Part shown: positions 59,531 to 64,000 of the stretch, piece after piece
How the letters are laid out: every line of letters starts with the position of its first letter
Position numbering within the stretch: the stretch's first letter is position 1
DNA from: Mytilus edulis
Taxonomy: Eukaryota; Mollusca; Bivalvia; Mytilida; Mytilidae
Length of the DNA: 64,000 bases
Assembly (NCBI RefSeq): GCF_963676685.1
Contig: NC_092344.1
Coordinates: 54,892,830-54,956,829, forward strand
Reading direction: 5' to 3'
The notes under the pieces: model-generated
The model's input: only the letters and a program-made list of their open reading frames with translations
What the model was told of the DNA's origin: nothing
Database searches by the model: none
Translations under genes and position numbers: made by a program

Positions 59531-59989
59531 CAAAAGAAGTCCGAGTCCATGTCCATCTTCAGAAATATGCAATGATTGTTTTAGAATCTTACACATAACT
59601 TGAGAATCTTTATCAAGTTTTGATGACTGATACAGTTCCCTGGTGTGAAAAAAAAAATCAGCCTATACGTCGTTATCCCTCTTGTCGGAAATAGCGGTAC
59701 CACAGTGATTGTCAACCACCAATTGTACTGTTTTGAAGTAAGGAAATCATAAAAAAAAGTCAATAAAATAGAAAACTTTCCAAAAAAATCGGTTGTAACT
59801 TGCAATATGGGTTTGCTATTTTAGTTCAGTTTAAAAACAGTGCTCTGTATGACTACTTTTAAAATTTAAGAGAATCTCTTTAAAAATAAGAGACCAAGGA
59901 ATGAAAATAAACATATAAAGACATTGTAAGCAGTATATATTTAAAGTTGAAATGAACATTTCAGGTGGCAGCTAATCGCATTTTATTTT

Positions 59990-60300
59990 TATGACCCATT
60001 TATGGGCATTATGTTTTCTGGTCTGTGCGTCCGTCCGTCCGTCCGTCTGTTCGTTCGTTCGTTCGTCCGTTCGTCCGTTCGTCCGTCTGTCCCGCTTCAG
60101 GTTAAAGTTTTTGGTCGAGGTAGTTTTTGATGAAGTTGAAGTCTAATCAACTTGAAACTTAGTATATATGTTCTGTATGATATGATCTTTCTAATTTTAA
60201 TTCCAAATTAGAGATTTAACCCCATTTTCATGGTCCACTGAACATAGAAAATGATAGTGCGGATGGGGCATCCGTGTACTGGGGACACATTCTTGTTTTA
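59990..60300 (+). repeat. Dispersed repeat with a (CGTC)n tract
   Basis: TTTATGGGCATTATGTTTTC, a CGTCCGTCCGTCCGTC/TTCGTTCG tract at 60028-60090, GTTTTTGATGAAGTTGAAGT and GGGGCATCCGTGTACTGGGG, a unit I associate with bivalve repeats. The CA10-like start codon lies 380 bp further on; the intervening sequence shows no certain promoter motif. Confidence 0.65.
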
Positions 60301-60682
60301 TTATGCACTGAATTCATGAAAGTTTCTTCTGCTCTGTGTTATTTGATATTTCTAATATAAGTATTAAAAATAATTAAAGTGTGAAATTGTTCATCTGAAT
60401 TGCTCTTAGACATAAATTTGATTATATGTTTTACCTCATTGGATCCTATGTTTTCTTTGATTTATCTTAATTTAGTATTCTTCAATGCTCTTCTATAGCC
60501 TCTTATCTGTGTTATGATGCTATCAGTAATATATGGGAGAAGATGTCAAATCTAAACAACATTTATAGTCTAATACAATACTCTGAAGTGCATCTTCAAG
60601 TTAATTAACTATTTAATGATTCGATCTTTGGTGCATATCGAAATAAAGTTTCTATCTATCGAGGTTGGTCATTGTCTGAGAC

Positions 60683-62076
60683 ATGAGGATTAGTTTTGTT
60701 TTAATAACCATATTTGGTGTTAATTCTGGTAAGAATTTTTCTTTTTCTTTTTATTATTGTGGCAAAGATAAAACGCGACTACAGTCAATAACAAATAGCA
60801 TTGCAAGACCATGAAATTGTAGCTATTCTTAGTATACTAATACTGATTATGTTTAAGATTGCTTTTAATGAAAGATTATGCAATATGAGCTAAATGCTCT
60901 TCCGTAAAACTTTCAAAATCATGACTTTTCGGAGCAGTTTTTTTCAATAAACAATATTCTGAATAAACAAAATAACTAAACAAAATATTGCAGCATAAAT
61001 ACTAGTACTTGATATTGAATTAATATGTAGTCGACTATAGAAAACTTATAGGAGTCCAATTCTGAGTTAAAAATAAACAAATGAGTAATTTTAACACTTT
61101 AATTTTGTTTCGTTCTTTCCTAACTCTTTCCGCATTCTTAGCACTTATAAAACTAGAAACCAACGAGTGTCTAATGGTTGCAGCAAATACTTTTATATTT
61201 CTGGCGACTGTACGATGCCGCTTTCAATATATTTATTCTAATTTAATTTAGTTAATTTTTTAAGGTTGCTATCTCATTGACATATATCCTATATATCTTT
61301 TTTTATTCATACTGGTCATCGCATGCCGTTTTAGAATACAAGGAACTTCTTAGTATTATGTACATGTTGTTTAAGTAAACTAGCTGGGGTTTCTTCTCAT
61401 ATCATGGATTTTAAAATAGCAGATAACAATCGGTCTAGTTCTTAAATAAAATCCGCAAATTTTGAGAGTATTATGTAATTCATGTATAAGACTTGTCATT
61501 TTTTGCATTGGCGGATCCAGGGGGTCCGGGGGTTGGAACCCCCCTTTTTTGGCCGATCAATGCATTTGAATGGGGACATATAGTTGGAATGGATGGATCC
61601 GCCCCTGTCTTGTTATATGTTTTGTCGTAATAACGTCTGTCCCCCCCTAAAACACAAAAAAAGTTTGATTCAATTTTTCAACGTTGCCACATAAGGTATA
61701 AGGGAAGATAACTCAGATAAAGTAACTTTTATAGTTGAATGTTTTACTGAATTACCAATTTTATTATGGAGCAATAAAACAAGTCTGTTGACTACACATT
61801 TTTCATATCTGAAAGCATACATTCTCATATTTCTTTCACAAAATCATATGTATTGAATAAGTTTTCTTTTTATCAATATCACACCAAATTGGTTTTTCCA
61901 TGCATAATGTATTCAAAATGTTTTGCATAACCTGTAATATTAAAATAAAAAAGCTCAGTGACCCCTATCTAACTAAACATGAATACCCTTGTTTGATGAC
62001 GGTTTTTTTTTTGTGTTTGTAGTGCTTGGATCTGGATCATTTTGGCAAAAATGGTGGACATATGAAGGAGTTTCTG
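60683..62076 (+). CDS. Secreted carbonic-anhydrase-related (CA10/CARP-like) protein, first exons (3' partial)
   Basis: Exon 1, 60683-60728, encodes MRISFVLITIFGVNS, a hydrophobic signal-peptide start. Exon 2, 62023-62076, has a TTTGTAG acceptor and a GTAAGT donor and continues in frame with VLGSGSFWQKWWTYEGVS. The WWTYEGVSG block matches the start of alpha-carbonic-anhydrase-related proteins 10/11 (family pattern W-W-x-Y-x-G-x-S-G-P then FWG), with the next exon expected to begin at the Pro/FWG region. Vertebrate CA10/CA11 are secreted or synaptic, catalytically inactive and bind neurexins. No zinc-site exons are in the window, so an active secreted carbonic anhydrase cannot be excluded. The intron holds an R6-like MITE. 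Confidence 0.7.
61510..61604. mobile_element. ~95-bp R6-type MITE
   Basis: GGCGGATCCAGGGGGTCCGG at the left and GGATGGATCCGCCCC at the right, with a G-rich then C-rich core. It lies in intron 1 of the CA10-like gene. Confidence 0.65.
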
Positions 62077-62434
62077 GTAAGTCTATAATGAAATTTAATA
62101 TCATAAGGAGAGATGATGTTCCTCATTTTGCAATATCATTAATAATAAAGATTTTAGACACGCCAGGATTAATGCTTACCAATAACAATGAAAAATATAC
62201 CGGAAGCAATCAAGAATTTGACTTGATCTTACTTTAAAAAAAAAACTTGATGTGGAGGCATCCTCAACCAAGAGTGTTGCTCGCGACGAGTGCTAACCTT
62301 GTTATCAATTATAAAAGTTGAAAGGTGAAGACAAATGTATCATTAATACACTGGCGAATTTGATAGAGACTGTTAAGTTGAAATCAATGTGATCTTTGAC
62401 TTCCGCGAATCAGTTTACTGTCCTGTCATTTTGA

Positions 62435-63060
62435 TATAACCACGGCCGACACTCGGCTAACCGAGAGATTGGTCGGTTAATCTATATTGAGTATGTGGCT
62501 ATATCGGCGGTGGGTCTGTTAATCGGGTTGGCTAAAGTCTGTTAATCAGGTGTTATCGAGGAAATCATTTGAAATTCTGCATGTTTCATTGTATAACTTT
62601 TTAAATATATGTTTATCATAAAAATTATTCATGTCTAACAAAACAATTCAATGTACTGAATCCAGTGGTGTAATTATTATTTTTCTAGCTTCGATGTACG
62701 ATCTATAAAATGAAAAGGCGTGTTACTCATCAATAAATTTATACACATTTTACACACACAAAATGTACACAAAAAGACACGTTGGTTGAATTTACTTGCA
62801 TGCGATATTTTGAACATCGAACAAAGACAGGCATTATGTTTGTCAACCAAATTGATATCATCGTGTGAAAAATCTACACAAAAATCTGTATTTTGGTGAC
62901 ATAAATCAATCTTTATTTAAAACCTGGTCTGTTAATGGGTCGGATGTATAAAACCCGGTCTGTTAATTGGTCTGTTAAGAGTTATGAATGGCAATAAAAG
63001 TATAATTTTATTGCTGTATGGGGTGTTATCGGATCAAATGGGTAGGCTCAAGACGAGTGG
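62435..63060. repeat. Repeat region with TCTGTTAATC motifs
   Basis: CGGCCGACACTCGGCTAACC at 62443, then GTCTGTTAATCGGG, GTCTGTTAATCAGG, GGTCTGTTAATGGGTCGG and GGTCTGTTAATTGG. The arrangement is irregular and the boundaries are unclear. Confidence 0.4.
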
Positions 63061-63885
63061 CTAAAATATACGGAAACAACACATGAGCAATGAAACATAA
63101 TATATACGGAAACACTGACATGAACAATGAATTTAGGCCATGAATATTGAAAACTGATATAAAAAAGTGTAATGTTAAAGTATTATTATACATCATGTTA
63201 AAATGCCATATTTTGGTTGCCTAATAAGAAGGTGTTAATTTACTTTATTATATACTTAGACTAAATAACATATGATTTTTACTGTATGATAATAACATTA
63301 AATTAACGTAAACTCCATATTTTATGAATTGGTGCTTAGCGGGCTGATATGAATTGTTTATCACATGCTTCGATTGTTATCACATGCCTTTCCGTAACGT
63401 TATCACATGGCATTCCGGTGATACTCGGTAAATTCCGGAAAATACACCTCAATGCTACGTTTTCAGTGAAAAACATTACAAAGTAGTGTACAAAACAATT
63501 ATTTGAATACTGGAAAGTAAATTGTGTAAAATAATGAAATTGAATTAAAAAAAAAATATATATATAATAAATGCATTTTTTTGATTTTTCTGAAACATGA
63601 TTTAGAAAGTTACTTTAAAAAAGTTGACTTTTCCAAACAATGTTCATTATGTATATTGCTGAATTATTATTTTTTTGTCGATTCGTCCATATAAAAATGT
63701 GTTTTTTTTTCTCTGTTGAGGCATATGATCGAAAGATTTCATATTGAATGTATCTAATTTTGTGTCCGACGTCCGTGAACTTTTTACTCTTTCAACTTCT
63801 TTTCGGGAACCACGTAAAAGGATCAATATATGAATCTGTTATTTTTCTCGACTGTTGAAGCATATGATAAAAAGATCATAAAATG

Positions 63886-64000
63886 TCATTTTTAATATCG
63901 CATGTATTATCAGCCCTCGGTCAATATCAGCCCTCGAGCCATGCGGCTCTTGGGCTGATATTGAACCTAGGGCTGATAATACATGCGATATGAAAAATGA
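63886..64000. repeat. Long palindrome at the window edge
   Basis: Left arm 63886-63940 (starting TCATTTTTAATATCGCATGT), loop ATGC, right arm 63945-64000. The arms are about 55 bp and differ at only a few positions. GGGCTGATATT occurs twice per hairpin and again near 63340, so this may be one end of an element reaching beyond the window. Confidence 0.8.

Overview
The window looks like nuclear DNA of a marine bivalve, most likely a mussel (Mytilus or a close relative). It is AT-rich, its genes are split by long GT-AG introns, and nearly all of the rest is dispersed repeats of kinds I associate with mussel genomes. There is no sign of bacterial, phage or plasmid organisation. The species call is inference from repeat and gene character; no search was run.

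Four protein genes can be read by splicing small exons together with consistent phases. (1) At 1-3792 (+) lie the last seven exons of a gelsolin/severin-type actin-binding protein. (2) At 23419-27841 (-) is a complete LLPH/LAPS18-like nucleolar protein gene with three coding exons and 117 residues. (3) At 33509-54710 (+) is a complete RPUSD3-like mitochondrial pseudouridine synthase-family gene with nine coding exons and 339 residues; its introns are full of transposons and the usual catalytic aspartate is replaced. (4) From 60683 (+) come the first two coding exons of a secreted carbonic-anhydrase-related (CA10/CARP-like) gene that runs off the right edge. LLPH and RPUSD3 stand head to head, with an E-box and an ETS/GABP site between them.

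The gene-free 3.8-23.4 kb region holds two degraded reverse transcriptase elements (4.9-8.85 kb), the second split by an 806-bp element with TA target duplications. It also holds a tandem array (10.8-11.4 kb) and a 10.5-kb nest (12.1-22.6 kb). The nest is one TTAA-flanked transposon interrupted by at least four later insertions. A second, inverted copy of the same transposon (37459-40268) lies in an RPUSD3 intron and acts as an empty-site control.

The 27-33 kb region is a mosaic of short inverted-repeat elements with readable target duplications: two with CAG ends and 5-bp duplications, and one with a 27-bp inverted repeat and a 9-bp duplication. The RPUSD3 introns add satellite-bearing elements, a 958-bp element with a 9-bp duplication that ends 30 bp before an exon, and two ~208-bp TA-flanked miniature elements. 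Repeat family names used below: R1 (one end GGCAATCATACCACATCTTC), R2 (ends with GCTCACCT plus satellite monomers), R3 (ends TTTATACGACCGCA), R4 (fold-backs of AAAGTCACAGGAC), R5 (TTAA-flanked), R6 (GGCGGATCC ends).

I found no previously undescribed multi-gene system. The items most worth checking are a minisatellite that multiplies a splice donor in the gelsolin gene, a 49-bp-armed hairpin in the LLPH intron, the altered active site of the RPUSD3-like protein, and the transposon ending just before its sixth exon.
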